Below are positions 18,843-26,823 of a stretch of DNA of 64,000 nucleotides, piece by piece. The DNA is from Calothrix sp. PCC 7507 (GTDB lineage: Bacteria; Cyanobacteriota; Cyanobacteriia; Cyanobacteriales; Nostocaceae). The notes beneath the pieces were generated by a model. It made no database searches and was not told the DNA's origin. It was given only the letters and a program-made list of their open reading frames with translations. The stretch's first letter is position 1. Each line of letters starts with the position of its first letter. Position numbers and translations under genes: made by a program. The DNA lies in the NCBI RefSeq assembly GCF_000316575.1, contig NC_019682.1, positions 2,292,001 to 2,356,000 on the forward strand, written 5' to 3'.

Positions 18843-19883
18843 TTAGACTAACTGCATCAACTCTTGCAGTTTGGCTGCGACTGCACCGCTGGTAAATAAT
18901 TCTTCGGCTTTGGCTAAAGCCTCTGGCATATCTAGACAAATACCACTACGCCATAGATAAAATCCGCCATTCCATAAGGCTGTTTGCATCAATTCTCCTG
19001 ATTTACCGCCTAATACAGTTTGCATATCGACAAGCAGTTCTTGAGTGGTGCTTAGTGGGACATTCTTGGTGGTAAAGCCGAATTCGCGGGGTACGAGATG
19101 CAAACGTTCTAGCTGTTGGGGTGATGCTGAAGATAAACTGATAATTGCCGTGCGATCGCGTGGTAAGTCACAACTCCCTTCCAATCCTTTGACTAAGGTA
19201 TATTTTGTCACTTTTCGTAATCCCAAGGCTACTTGAAACATCCCTTCAGTTGGCGGATGGACAAACCCAGCGATAATATGGGCATCCCCAGCATAAGGAC
19301 ACCAAATTAACTCCATTGTCGCCAAGGGTGGACGTTTACCGAGTTGATCCCGGTATTCCCAAAGAGTGGTAGTTAAGGGAAAATGCTTAGGTGGATAAAC
19401 AAAGCCAACACCTGTTTGCTCAAAAATTTGCTGGGTTCTCTCCAGTGGTAAGGTAGTCCAATCTACTCCTAACCCTTGCCAAATCTCTACTAGGGGTAGT
19501 CCATATTTAGTGGGTAGGCGATCGCCTCCATGCATTACTACAGGTTGTCCTACACTGGCTAATAGTAAAGCCGTAATGGGGCTAATAGGCGCAGTACGAA
19601 TTCTGCCATCATAGGGTATGCCAAGCACAATCACTGGTCGCCCAGAAGCGATAGATTGTAGTTTTGGACCTAGTTCATCGTAAGCATCGAGCATTCCCGC
19701 TAACTCTTCCCCAGTGGGACGCCTGATGCGATGGGCGATCAAAAATGCGCCGATTTGGGCTGGTGTTGCTTCACCTAGCAACATCATTTTGGTAGCTGTC
19801 GCTGCTTCCGTGCGAGTTAAATTTTCTGAAGTGTGGGTTCCACTCCCTACCTTCTGCAGGAGTTCTCTAAATACGTTGCTCAT
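18843..19883 (-). CDS. cnaT: CnaT-like anthranilate phosphoribosyltransferase-family protein (346 aa)
   Basis: The protein has the TrpD fold: an N-terminal helical part (SNVFRELLQKVGSGTHTSENLTRTEAATATKMMLLGEATPAQIGAFLIAHRIRRPTGEELAGM) and a nucleoside-phosphorylase-like domain with PVVMHGGDRLPTKYGLP. The catalytic TrpD motif GTGGD is replaced by GIPYDGRIRTAP, so it is a TrpD2-type paralogue and not the tryptophan enzyme. In Anabaena PCC 7120 a gene of this family, cnaT, lies beside ntcB and is needed for expression of the nitrate operon; here the neighbour upstream is ntcB, with only a peroxidase remnant between. I chose the ATG at 19883 (MSNVF) over 19904 from the family start. Confidence 0.8.
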   Translation of the reverse strand: MSNVFRELLQKVGSGTHTSENLTRTEAATATKMMLLGEATPAQIGAFLIAHRIRRPTGEELAGMLDAYDELGPKLQSIASGRPVIVLGIPYDGRIRTAPISPITALLLASVGQPVVMHGGDRLPTKYGLPLVEIWQGLGVDWTTLPLERTQQIFEQTGVGFVYPPKHFPLTTTLWEYRDQLGKRPPLATMELIWCPYAGDAHIIAGFVHPPTEGMFQVALGLRKVTKYTLVKGLEGSCDLPRDRTAIISLSSASPQQLERLHLVPREFGFTTKNVPLSTTQELLVDMQTVLGGKSGELMQTALWNGGFYLWRSGICLDMPEALAKAEELFTSGAVAAKLQELMQLV

Positions 19884-20101
19884 ATAAAATTTATTTGGGA
19901 GCATCCCAATGAATGCAGAAATGCTTACACCTTAGAAAAGCGGGGCTACGTTATGCAAACAAAGCCTACCTAACCTTTATTTAGAGAATGTAGGCTAAAA
20001 GTTTTTAGCCCATGCAGGTAGGCTGAGTTCGTATAGTAACACCCTGAATGGGTGTCAGTGTAAAAGTGGGATACTCCTGATTTATTTTGGTTGTTTGATG
20101 A

Positions 20102-20536
20102 TTATTTTACTGCTTGCTCGTCATATGGATCTCTGAAGGCAGGGTTATGAGTAAATGTTTCATCAGTTAGGCTTTGCAGAAATGCTAATAAATCTTGCTT
20201 TTCACGTGCAGTTAATTTGAAACCAGAAATAAATTGACTTTTTAAGGGATTTTTACTGCCAACTCCCGCCAAATTACCTGTATAAATTGTTCTACCACCT
20301 GCTGCGTAATGATCTATAACTTCCTCTAGGGTGGCAATGCTACCATCGTGCATGTAGGGAGCGGTTAAGGCAATATTTCGCAGAGTAGGAGCTTTAAAAC
20401 GACCCATATCTTCTGGTTTTAAGGTAATCTCTAGCACTCCCGTATTATCAGCCGGATATGCTCCTTTACCATCAATATTATAAAGTCCAGTGTTATGGAA
20501 AGCAATTTCTTTAAATGCCAGACGTTCGTGCATCAC
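20102..20536 (-). pseudogene. Di-heme cytochrome c peroxidase (MauG/CcpA) C-terminal fragment
   Basis: The 144-residue frame shows the C-terminal heme domain of bacterial di-heme peroxidases: AFHNTGLYNIDGKGAYPADNTG, MGRFKAPTLRNIALTAPYMHDGS (with the Met/His region) and FISGFKLTAREKQDLLAFLQSL. Intact proteins are two to three times longer and carry two CxxCH heme sites; none remains here. A stop codon lies just upstream in frame (TAA, seven codons before the GTG at 20536), and about 40 bp further the 3' end of ntcB begins. The break therefore falls just after the expected second CxxCH. It cannot bind heme as written. Confidence 0.8.
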
Positions 20537-20575
20537 TGAATTGGTATTTTATTTTCCCGAAAATCCCTTAGCTGA

Positions 20576-21523
20576 TCAACTAGCTGATCGCTGCTGGTTA
20601 GTTTGTGGAGGGATATTTTCCCGGACTAGTTGCCAAAAGTATTTGATGGGGGGAATTTGGAGACGATCCTGGGTAGTTACCATCACTACCCGACGAGTTA
20701 AACTAGAATTGTCGCCCAAAGCACCAACGCTATTGCTGGCTAGGGGACGAACCGCAAGGGTGGGATCTTGTCGCGCTTCTACTAATGCTGATTGGGGTAG
20801 CAAAGCTATGAGTTCTCCTTGACGCACTACTCCCCGAAAGGCATCTAGGGTGTTAACTTCTAAAGTTGCCTGGAGTTTAGCTTCTAATCGCTCAAATCTA
20901 TCTTGAATTAGGCGTTGCATCCCATAACCATCTTTAAAAACTACTTGCGGATAACGAATTAGTTCCGACCAGGGGATATATTCATATTGGGCTAAGGGAT
21001 GATTGGCAGCGCTCAAAACTTCTATGGGTTCATCATATAAGACTTCTACTACCATTTCTCTGCTAGTAGTCAAAAAACGATTATTCATCACAATTGCTAG
21101 ATCCACTAAGCCATCCTTGAGGACTTTGAGGGCGCGATCGCTTCCTAAGGATGTCACCCGCAATTGCACGTCTGGATAATCATGACAAAATTTCTGCAAC
21201 ACTGGTGGCAGGTAAGAAGCACATAGGGAATGAATAGCTGCAATACAGAGTTCTGGCTGCTTTCCTGTCATTAAATCGGCTAATTCCTCTGTCGCATTCT
21301 GCCACTCTTGGCAAATTTTGCGGACACGAGGTAGCAACCTCTCACCGCCTAGTGTTAGCTTGGCATGAGTTGTTCTATGAAACATTTCTACCCCCAAATC
21401 TGCCTCTAATGCTTGGATTTGGCGACTGATCGTCGATTGGGTGACACCACATTTCCTTGCCGCTTGTTGAAAGCTGCCGGTTTCCGCGATCGCCAGAAAG
21501 GCTTGCAACTGCTCTAGCCTCAT
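20576..21523 (-). CDS. ntcB: NtcB, LysR-family activator of nitrate assimilation (315 aa)
   Basis: NtcB is a DNA-binding regulator that, with NtcA, activates the nitrate assimilation genes in response to nitrite. The N-terminus is a LysR winged helix-turn-helix: MRLEQLQAFLAIAETGSFQQAARKCGVTQSTISRQIQALEADLG. The rest is the LysR co-inducer domain (two alpha/beta lobes; DGLVDLAIVMNN in the hinge region). The start, length and position next to cnaT and close to nirA all fit NtcB and not another LysR member. Upstream is an NtcA-type promoter with exact spacing (21560-21601). The candidate target site TGCAN5TGCA lies upstream of nirA at 26642. Confidence 0.85.
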   Translation of the reverse strand: MRLEQLQAFLAIAETGSFQQAARKCGVTQSTISRQIQALEADLGVEMFHRTTHAKLTLGGERLLPRVRKICQEWQNATEELADLMTGKQPELCIAAIHSLCASYLPPVLQKFCHDYPDVQLRVTSLGSDRALKVLKDGLVDLAIVMNNRFLTTSREMVVEVLYDEPIEVLSAANHPLAQYEYIPWSELIRYPQVVFKDGYGMQRLIQDRFERLEAKLQATLEVNTLDAFRGVVRQGELIALLPQSALVEARQDPTLAVRPLASNSVGALGDNSSLTRRVVMVTTQDRLQIPPIKYFWQLVRENIPPQTNQQRSAS

Positions 21524-21559
21524 CTTTATGTAGCCTGAATTACATTTATGGGTTTCACT

Positions 21560-21601
21560 AACTTAACGGATTTTTAGCGATAATTTAGTACAGTTTGCTA
21601 C
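21560..21601 (-). promoter_or_regulatory. NtcA-activated promoter of ntcB
   Basis: Read on the minus strand: GTAGCAAACTGTAC (21601-21588) matches GTAN8TAC, followed after exactly 22 bp by TAAGTT (21565-21560), matching the TAN3T -10 box. This is the canonical class II NtcA promoter layout. The expected start is near 21553, about 30 bp upstream of the ntcB ATG. Confidence 0.85.
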
Positions 21602-21692
21602 ATGTCTTTTCAATGCTATCTTTTAATTCCCATGTATTGAGTATTGGGCATTGGGCATTGGTTATTTCTCCCCACACTCCCCACACTCCCCC

Positions 21693-22994
21693 TCATCTCC
21701 CCCATTCTGCCAGGGCGATCGCTATTCCTTGTTGTAAGTCTGGTGTGAGTGTGGTATTTGCCAATTGCTGCAACTTTTGATGTGCAACTTCTGGTGCGAG
21801 ATTTTTGAGGGCGGCGATCGCGTGCAATCTCACCGATGTATCTTGATCTGCTAGCAACGAAATTAAGGGATCAATTGCCTCGATTTTGCCAAGCTGCCCT
21901 AAAGACAGGGCGATCGCACTTTTAATGTCGGCAATCTCTGTAGCTGGATGGCTTGATTGCAGGATTGTCAGCAAAATTTCTGTGGCTAACATAGTTGACT
22001 GGGACTTTTGCACTCGCCCCAGAACGGTGACAATTTCTTGCCAAAGTGTCGCTGATGTGCATTGCTTGAATACTTGGTGCAAATATTCGCAGCTATCAGA
22101 AGTCCCCAGCCAGCTTAAGGCGCGGATAGCTTCTAGTTGTACCTCTAACGGTGCTTGGGGTGATATCAATACTTGAAATAACTGCTGGGCTGCATCCTCA
22201 CCACCTATTCGGGAAAGGGCAATAGCCGCCGCGCACGCAACTTCTTGGTTCAAATCATTCAGCTTGGGTTGGAGTTTATTCGCCAAATCTAATGCTTCAC
22301 GCAAGTCAGGGCGAAAACCTAAACTCAACACAGCTGCACGTCGGACTATGGCAGATGGATCATCCACAGCATTCAGCAGCACAGATGGTACACGTTCGTC
22401 ATGAAAACTGCCGAGAGCTTCAATTGCTGCAGCCCTTACAGAGGATTGGGGATCTTGCACCACAGTCAACAACGGTGTGATGGTTTCTGTGTGACGGATG
22501 TAAGAGAGCGATCGCACTGCCAAAAGCTTGGTATCATCTTGTGTGAGCAGTTGGGAGAGTGCAGCGATCGCCGGAGTACCAATTTGACTCAATGCGCCAG
22601 CTGCGATTGCTTTGAGTTCTTGACTTTCAACACTTCTCAATAATTCCACTAACGGCGCGATCACATCTGGGTGCTGAAATTCACCCAAAGCCCGCGCCGC
22701 ATACCACCGCACTTCCTCATCGGCATCTTCATCTTTTAAGATATCGATGAGTGGAGCGATCGCAAAATTTCCCAAATGACTAAATACCTTGACAATTTCC
22801 CAACGTTGCTGGAAATCCCCCATTTCTAAAATTGAGAGTGCTAATTCCAGCAGGTGTTCCTGATTTTGGGCTATTTCTGGGTATGTGGCATCTTTGCCCA
22901 AAATCAATTGTTGTAGATACTGAGTCAGCGATGACCAATCATCTGCATCATGGGCTATCTGTGCTTGTGTCAAAAGCTGGTTGATATTATCCAC
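21693..22994 (-). CDS. HEAT-repeat protein (433 aa)
   Basis: The protein is a run of about ten HEAT-like (PBS-lyase type) repeats of about 30 residues, each with a pattern such as IAPLIDILKDEDADEEVRWYAARALGEF or VIAPLVELLRSVESQELKAIAAGALSQIG. These helical-hairpin solenoids bind other proteins; in cyanobacteria some are bilin lyases (CpcE/F, type E/F) and others are adaptors. There is no signal peptide or membrane segment. It is transcribed toward ntcB, 169 bp upstream of it. The neighbourhood suggests a link to nitrate assimilation (the nirB gene found in other cyanobacteria is a possibility I could not check), but this is inference. Confidence 0.85.
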   Translation of the reverse strand: MDNINQLLTQAQIAHDADDWSSLTQYLQQLILGKDATYPEIAQNQEHLLELALSILEMGDFQQRWEIVKVFSHLGNFAIAPLIDILKDEDADEEVRWYAARALGEFQHPDVIAPLVELLRSVESQELKAIAAGALSQIGTPAIAALSQLLTQDDTKLLAVRSLSYIRHTETITPLLTVVQDPQSSVRAAAIEALGSFHDERVPSVLLNAVDDPSAIVRRAAVLSLGFRPDLREALDLANKLQPKLNDLNQEVACAAAIALSRIGGEDAAQQLFQVLISPQAPLEVQLEAIRALSWLGTSDSCEYLHQVFKQCTSATLWQEIVTVLGRVQKSQSTMLATEILLTILQSSHPATEIADIKSAIALSLGQLGKIEAIDPLISLLADQDTSVRLHAIAALKNLAPEVAHQKLQQLANTTLTPDLQQGIAIALAEWGR

Positions 22995-23050
22995 GATTCT
23001 GAGAATAACCGACTGAGGTAATTTGCATCATCCCATAATCTGGGGAATAT

Positions 23051-23168
23051 CAGTTATCAGTTATCAGTTATCAGTTATCAGTTATCAGTTATCAGTTAAG
23101 AACCCAACAACTGTTCACTGTTCACTGTTCACTGTTCACTGTTCACTGTTCACTGTTCACTGTTCACT
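23051..23168. repeat. Two adjacent heptamer tandem arrays
   Basis: CAGTTAT is repeated about 6.9 times (23051-23098), and then CTGTTCA about 8.3 times (23111-23168), separated by 12 bp. Both belong to the short tandemly repeated repetitive (STRR) families of heterocystous cyanobacteria. They fill the gap between the HEAT-repeat gene and the Rieske gene. Confidence 0.95.
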
Positions 23169-23171
23169 GAT

Positions 23172-23597
23172 TTAAGTTTGTTTCACCACAATAGAATTAC
23201 CTTCAATCTTGGCAGCATAATTGCTGAGGGGCTTATCGGCTGGGCCTTTTTGCGCTTTACCATCAACACTAAATTCTGATTTATGACAGGGACAGATAAA
23301 TTTTTTGGCTGCAGCTTTCCATGCGACTGTACAACCTTTATGTGTACAAGTGGGGTTGACAGCAATCAGATTTCCTGCTTTTGATGTCCCGACTACTAAC
23401 ACAGGCCCAACAGGTGAGTTTTCGACTAGCAATTGACCAGCTTTATCTAACTCTGCCAAGGTGCCTACTGTTTGCCAGTCTTTAGAGGCTGAGGATGATG
23501 GTGTTTTTGTTTGTGAAGAACAAGCAGCGATCGCTATAGGTAGAGAACTCGCTATGCCACCCAAACCTACCCAATTGATAAAATCACGGCGTTTCAT
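23172..23597 (-). CDS. Small Rieske [2Fe-2S] protein with Tat/lipoprotein signal (141 aa)
   Basis: The N-terminus has a twin-arginine pattern (MKRRDFINWVGLGG) leading to a possible lipobox ending in Cys26 (PIAIAAC), so the mature protein is probably exported folded and perhaps lipid-anchored. The Rieske cluster ligands are clear: CTH (C84, H86) and CPCH (C102, H105), with C89 and C104 as the usual disulfide pair. There is no transmembrane helix of the cytochrome b6f Rieske type and the protein is shorter, so I do not call it PetC. It presumably transfers electrons outside the plasma membrane; the partner is unknown. The stop lies beside the heptamer array. Confidence 0.88.
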   Translation of the reverse strand: MKRRDFINWVGLGGIASSLPIAIAACSSQTKTPSSSASKDWQTVGTLAELDKAGQLLVENSPVGPVLVVGTSKAGNLIAVNPTCTHKGCTVAWKAAAKKFICPCHKSEFSVDGKAQKGPADKPLSNYAAKIEGNSIVVKQT

Positions 23598-23680
23598 ATT
23601 TCAGCCTCGTCTTGACTATTTTAAAACGGTAAGCCAGGAGTTTTTACCACATCTTACCCTAGAAAAGACAATTAATAGTA

Positions 23681-23735
23681 GTAGGGTGGGCAATGCCCAC
23701 CGTATCGTGGTTTTGGTAGGTAGCGCCCACCCTAC
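23681..23735. repeat. GTAGGGTGGGC repeat, copy B
   Basis: A 55-bp palindromic element beginning GTAGGGTGGGCAATGCCCAC and ending GCGCCCACCCTAC, between the Rieske gene and the first protease gene. It has long complementary ends (GTAGGGTGGGC / GCCCACCCTAC). Confidence 0.85.
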
Positions 23736-23771
23736 ATAAAGAAAGCGAAGCTTTGTAGATGATGGAATATT

Positions 23772-24683
23772 TTAAAAAGGAAAAATACTGCGAACTTTTT
23801 GAATTGTGTTCACAGTATCATTGATAGTACTTAATACATCTTTGATATCCATTTTGTCTCTAGAATCAACTTGACTACTTGCTACATAATTCGTTCCTGT
23901 TTCTGGTGGCGGTGAGTTTTCTACTTTCACTCCTAAATAAATCTTTTGTTGAGGTGCTGTGCTTAAAAAAGTATTGATGGGAATTCCCAAATTAAAGCCT
24001 ACTTTACTAGCAGTTGTTAATATGCTTCCTGCGCCTGATTCTTGGAGTTTCTGTTTTTCCTCATTAGAAATTACCTCGCCTTCACCCCGTCCATGAATTG
24101 CAATCACTCTTCCAGCCGTATCGAAAACTGGGCCGCCACTCATCCCCGCTCTGGTGACGTTTGTGTAAACTACACTGTAACCATCTGCTAGAGGTTTTTG
24201 GGGGCGTGAAGAAATTTGACCTGTGGTAAATTGGCGAATTCTTTCTGTAATATTTTGTCCAGGATTAGGCCAGCCAGAAATATAGACTGTTTTGCCTTCT
24301 GTGGCTAAATCTGAATTAGCAAGGGTAGCAACTTTATAGTCTTTATCACTCTTAAATTCAACTAATGCTAAATCTAAACCTGAGAAATGTTTGACTTTTT
24401 TGTAGTCAATTTTATAAGCCTGTTTGTCAGGAGTAATTATTTGATATTCGTCTTCTGTTTTGACTACATGGTTAGCAGTCAAAACATAATAACTACCACC
24501 ATCTTTGGCAATAATTACTCCAGAGCCAGGGTTAATTCCGTTAATTAAAACTGTAACTTCACGAGCGATATTATTGACTTCTTCTCCTGAAAGTGCCATT
24601 ACAGCTTGTGGTTGAGTAATTACAATGGCACTGGCGAAGAAGGCACTACCCAATATAACTGATAATCCATTCTCTAATTTCAT
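23772..24683 (-). CDS. Exported trypsin-like serine protease (303 aa)
   Basis: A signal peptide is likely (about residues 1-30, ending near AVMALS). The chymotrypsin-fold triad is visible: His72 in LTANHVV, Asp104 in SGLDLALVEF and Ser182 in RAGMSGGPVFD. The 'GMSGGP' serine loop is typical of bacterial trypsin-2/HtrA-like proteases. No PDZ domain follows; instead the C-terminus has a low-complexity linker and a short helix, so it is not a classical DegP. It lies in tandem with a second protease of the same family (24887-25633) and the COP23 gene, all on the minus strand and in the same order of transcription. The substrate is unknown. Confidence 0.88.
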   Translation of the reverse strand: MKLENGLSVILGSAFFASAIVITQPQAVMALSGEEVNNIAREVTVLINGINPGSGVIIAKDGGSYYVLTANHVVKTEDEYQIITPDKQAYKIDYKKVKHFSGLDLALVEFKSDKDYKVATLANSDLATEGKTVYISGWPNPGQNITERIRQFTTGQISSRPQKPLADGYSVVYTNVTRAGMSGGPVFDTAGRVIAIHGRGEGEVISNEEKQKLQESGAGSILTTASKVGFNLGIPINTFLSTAPQQKIYLGVKVENSPPPETGTNYVASSQVDSRDKMDIKDVLSTINDTVNTIQKVRSIFPF

Positions 24684-24793
24684 GATTCAACTTCTTATTT
24701 TGTATATTTGTTAATTTGCCACATTCCCGACTTCTATAGGAATCAGTTTTGATTGTTGAAGATAACTCAGTAGCAGTAGGTAGGACTATGCCT

Positions 24794-24830
24794 TACAAAA
24801 CCCGTATCTGGTGGGCAATGCCCACCCTAC
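24794..24830. repeat. GTAGGGTGGGC repeat, copy C (partial)
   Basis: The tract includes CCCGTATCTGGTGGGCAATG and ends GCCCACCCTAC. It has the same orientation as copy E and is followed by a diverged version (24838-24859) of the 22-bp flank seen at copies A and E. The left end is degenerate. Confidence 0.7.
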
Positions 24831-24886
24831 TAAGGGTATTTCAAAAATTAAATAGTATTCCTATAAGTAATTCGGGAATGTAAACA

Positions 24887-25633
24887 CTAACCACAACGGG
24901 AATTAGCTGGGCTAATAAACTGAGTAATTAGTTTGAAAAAACTCTGCACGGGAACAGCCCAACTTAGTTGATTTATTCGTTGTTGTAGCTTGTTTGACGG
25001 TGTGGAACCATCAAAAAATACATCGGGATTATTCCATAATGGATAGGCATGTCTACCATTAATCCCGATGACTTCACCATGCAGATTTAATAGTGGGCCC
25101 CCACTCATGCCTTTCTGAACTTGATTAGTATAACCAATTTGATAGCCCTCATTTAATGGTTTGTCTAGTAGTAGTGAAATCTGTCCAGTTGTCAGCACTA
25201 ATCCTGATGAAAATATGGGAAATCCCGCAGCAAATACTTCTTCTCCTGGGACAGGATTGGTAGAAGTATTTAGGAATGCAACTGAGTAGGCTTTCTGGCT
25301 GCTACAAAACTGTAATAACCCTAAATCTTGAGTAATAAATTGATTTTTTGAAGCTACAGTTGCTGGGTAAATGCGACCATCAGGGGTTTGAATGCGATAT
25401 TTACTATCCTGTCCTGGTGTCAGGACATGCTGATTAGTAAGAACTGTGTAAGTTCGTCTTTGTCGCTGAATCAAAGTCCCAGAACCTGATGTATCTCCTG
25501 ATAAAACCTTGACGGTAATCGCTTGGGCTTGTTTTTGAATTTGTGGCGATGTGACGGGAAGTGCTGTGACTGCAATTGGGAGAAATATACTAACAAGACA
25601 AACAATTAGGATGAGGTATCGGTAATTCCTCAC
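24887..25633 (-). CDS. Exported trypsin-like serine protease, second copy (248 aa)
   Basis: An N-terminal hydrophobic stretch (YLILIVCLVSIFLPIAVTALP) looks like a signal peptide or anchor. The catalytic triad is complete: His69 in VLTNQHVL, Asp103 in ITQDLGLLQF and Ser177 in QKGMSGGPLLN. It is a shorter paralogue of the protease at 23772-24683 (similar 'EGYQIGYTNQVQKGMSGGP' versus 'DGYSVVYTNVTRAGMSGGP'). It begins two bases after the stop of the COP23 gene, so both are surely co-transcribed. The pairing with COP23 suggests a secreted or periplasmic unit, but no substrate can be named. Confidence 0.87.
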   Translation of the reverse strand: MRNYRYLILIVCLVSIFLPIAVTALPVTSPQIQKQAQAITVKVLSGDTSGSGTLIQRQRRTYTVLTNQHVLTPGQDSKYRIQTPDGRIYPATVASKNQFITQDLGLLQFCSSQKAYSVAFLNTSTNPVPGEEVFAAGFPIFSSGLVLTTGQISLLLDKPLNEGYQIGYTNQVQKGMSGGPLLNLHGEVIGINGRHAYPLWNNPDVFFDGSTPSNKLQQRINQLSWAVPVQSFFKLITQFISPANSRCG

Positions 25634-25635
25634 GA

Positions 25636-26202
25636 TTAAAAGAGTGGTTGCTTATTCTCTGGTGCTGGATTGGTGGGTGTTGAGGTAGGAGAATTATCTT
25701 TTTCGACTGGGGAAGAATTTAGTAGTTTGTTGACATCAATATAAACCCTGTCTGAACTCTCATTCAGGGGTCCAGATGCGCCTACACGAACGTTAAAGAG
25801 TTGTTGCACTACTCTGCTAGCATTTTCTCCCCGTTTGAGAGTGAAGAGTAATCCCTTACATCCACCACCATTGGTGCTACTGACACAGACAACAGGTTGA
25901 CTATTAATGACACCTGTAGTGATGTAATTTAAAGTACCGTTGTTTTTATATGTTTGGAACCGTCCGGTTACTTCTTCACATCGTCTTTGTGGGTCATAAC
26001 CAGCTTCATAGAAGTAAGTGGAAACCCAGCGAATGACTGTGATGTTCCCGTTAGGTGTTCTGGCTATGGTTGCTGGTACGCCTTGACTGACACCACAGTA
26101 GAAAGTGGAATCTTGAGCGTAACTTGGTTGACTGAGGTTGGCTGTAAGAGCGATCGCTCCCATTGTCGCACCAATTGTTAATGATGCTAGTTTGATTTTC
26201 AT
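25636..26202 (-). CDS. COP23-domain exported protein (188 aa)
   Basis: A signal peptide is clear (MKIKLASLTIGATMGAIALTANLSQPSYAQ, cleavage after SYAQ). The mature protein matches the COP23 family (circadian oscillating protein 23 of cyanobacteria), with FYCGVSQGVPATIARTPNGN, RRCEEVTGRFQTYKNNGTLNYIT, a paired-cysteine segment CVSSTNGGGCKGLLFTL and a proline-rich tail. The COP23 family is membrane or periplasm associated; its biochemical role is not known. It is the first of three minus-strand genes (COP23, protease, protease). Its start is separated from nirA by about 620 bp that contain the nirA promoter and a long hairpin. Confidence 0.85.
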   Translation of the reverse strand: MKIKLASLTIGATMGAIALTANLSQPSYAQDSTFYCGVSQGVPATIARTPNGNITVIRWVSTYFYEAGYDPQRRCEEVTGRFQTYKNNGTLNYITTGVINSQPVVCVSSTNGGGCKGLLFTLKRGENASRVVQQLFNVRVGASGPLNESSDRVYIDVNKLLNSSPVEKDNSPTSTPTNPAPENKQPLF

Positions 26203-26463
26203 GCTGAATCCCTAAAAATCTACGTAGTATTACTTGGATATGTGCGAAAAATTCTTTAGTTATCATAAATAAACTCAAGATCCAAATACAAGTTGTTTAA
26301 GTAAAAATACGATATTTTTTTCATAAAGGTGTTGTTAATTCATAAAGTAACTACATAAAAAGATAATTATTGTTACTTTAATGTTATGTGTAGCAACCCG
26401 CTTTAATTTTTTAACTTAAGTACTGCTCTGTCCCATAAGTTTTGATAGGTTCATGGTGTTCAC

Positions 26464-26522
26464 ATCCCCGACTTCTTATAGACACCCGTAGGGTGGCTTC
26501 CCGCAGGGTAGAAGTCGGGGAT
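26464..26522. repeat. Long hairpin repeat (13-bp perfect stem)
   Basis: ATCCCCGACTTCT at 26464-26476 pairs perfectly with AGAAGTCGGGGAT at 26510-26522. The loop holds a further small palindrome. It resembles repeats dispersed in Nostoc genomes. It lies between the divergent promoters and could insulate them, but there is no T-run, so it is not a typical terminator. Confidence 0.7.
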
Positions 26523-26641
26523 CTAGTAGCCCCGCAAAATTAATGGGTACGCATCTCTACAACTTCAGGTTTGCTTTGTATATTGATTAACTGCGATCGC
26601 TCAGGTTTCGGCATGTAGAGTCACCTATTGGCTGATGTGAA

Positions 26642-26654
26642 TGCAGAAAATGCA
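26642..26654. promoter_or_regulatory. Candidate NtcB (LysR) binding site upstream of nirA
   Basis: TGCAGAAAATGCA is a TGCA-N5-TGCA palindrome, which also satisfies the LysR T-N11-A rule. It is centred about 51 bp upstream of the centre of the NtcA box. As I recall, this motif is the proposed NtcB target in other cyanobacteria. Confidence 0.65.
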
Positions 26655-26692
26655 TACAAGTGATGCGGGTTAAGAAATTATACTTTTATTTC

Positions 26693-26734
26693 GTAGCGAG
26701 CTATACGATTTTAACCGAAATAGGACATTAACCT
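26693..26734 (+). promoter_or_regulatory. NtcA-activated promoter of nirA-nrtP-narB
   Basis: GTAGCGAGCTATAC (26693-26706) is a full GTAN8TAC NtcA site. Exactly 22 bp later TAACCT (26729-26734) matches the TAN3T -10 box. This is the class II NtcA arrangement. Transcription should begin near 26741, giving a leader of about 83 bases before the nirA ATG. Confidence 0.9.
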
Positions 26735-26823
26735 GAAGTTCATACAAATAGTTACACGGTCAGTAACCGCAGAGTATTTACACATTAAATCAGTTAGCAG
26801 TTAACAGTTATCAGAGTTAGTTT

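Larger units (their letters stand above)
26203..26823. other. Divergent COP23-nirA intergenic region
   Basis: This 621-bp region separates the two divergent operons. From left to right it has AT-rich COP23 upstream DNA, a perfect-stem hairpin (26464-26522), a GTAN8TAC match without a usable -10 box (26547-26560), a TGCAN5TGCA palindrome (26642-26654), the NtcA promoter (26693-26734), and a cagttagcagttaac repeat in the nirA leader (about 26790-26820). Confidence 0.75.

Noticed and set aside
18843-19883. Call as trpD (anthranilate phosphoribosyltransferase)
   Set aside because: The catalytic GTGGD motif is missing and the context is ntcB/nirA, so a CnaT-type paralogue fits better.
26547-26560. 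GTACGCATCTCTAC, a second GTAN8TAC upstream of nirA
   Set aside because: The nearest TAN3T box is 18 bp away, not 22, and no suitable -10 box exists on the other strand; about 16 such matches are expected by chance in 64 kb.
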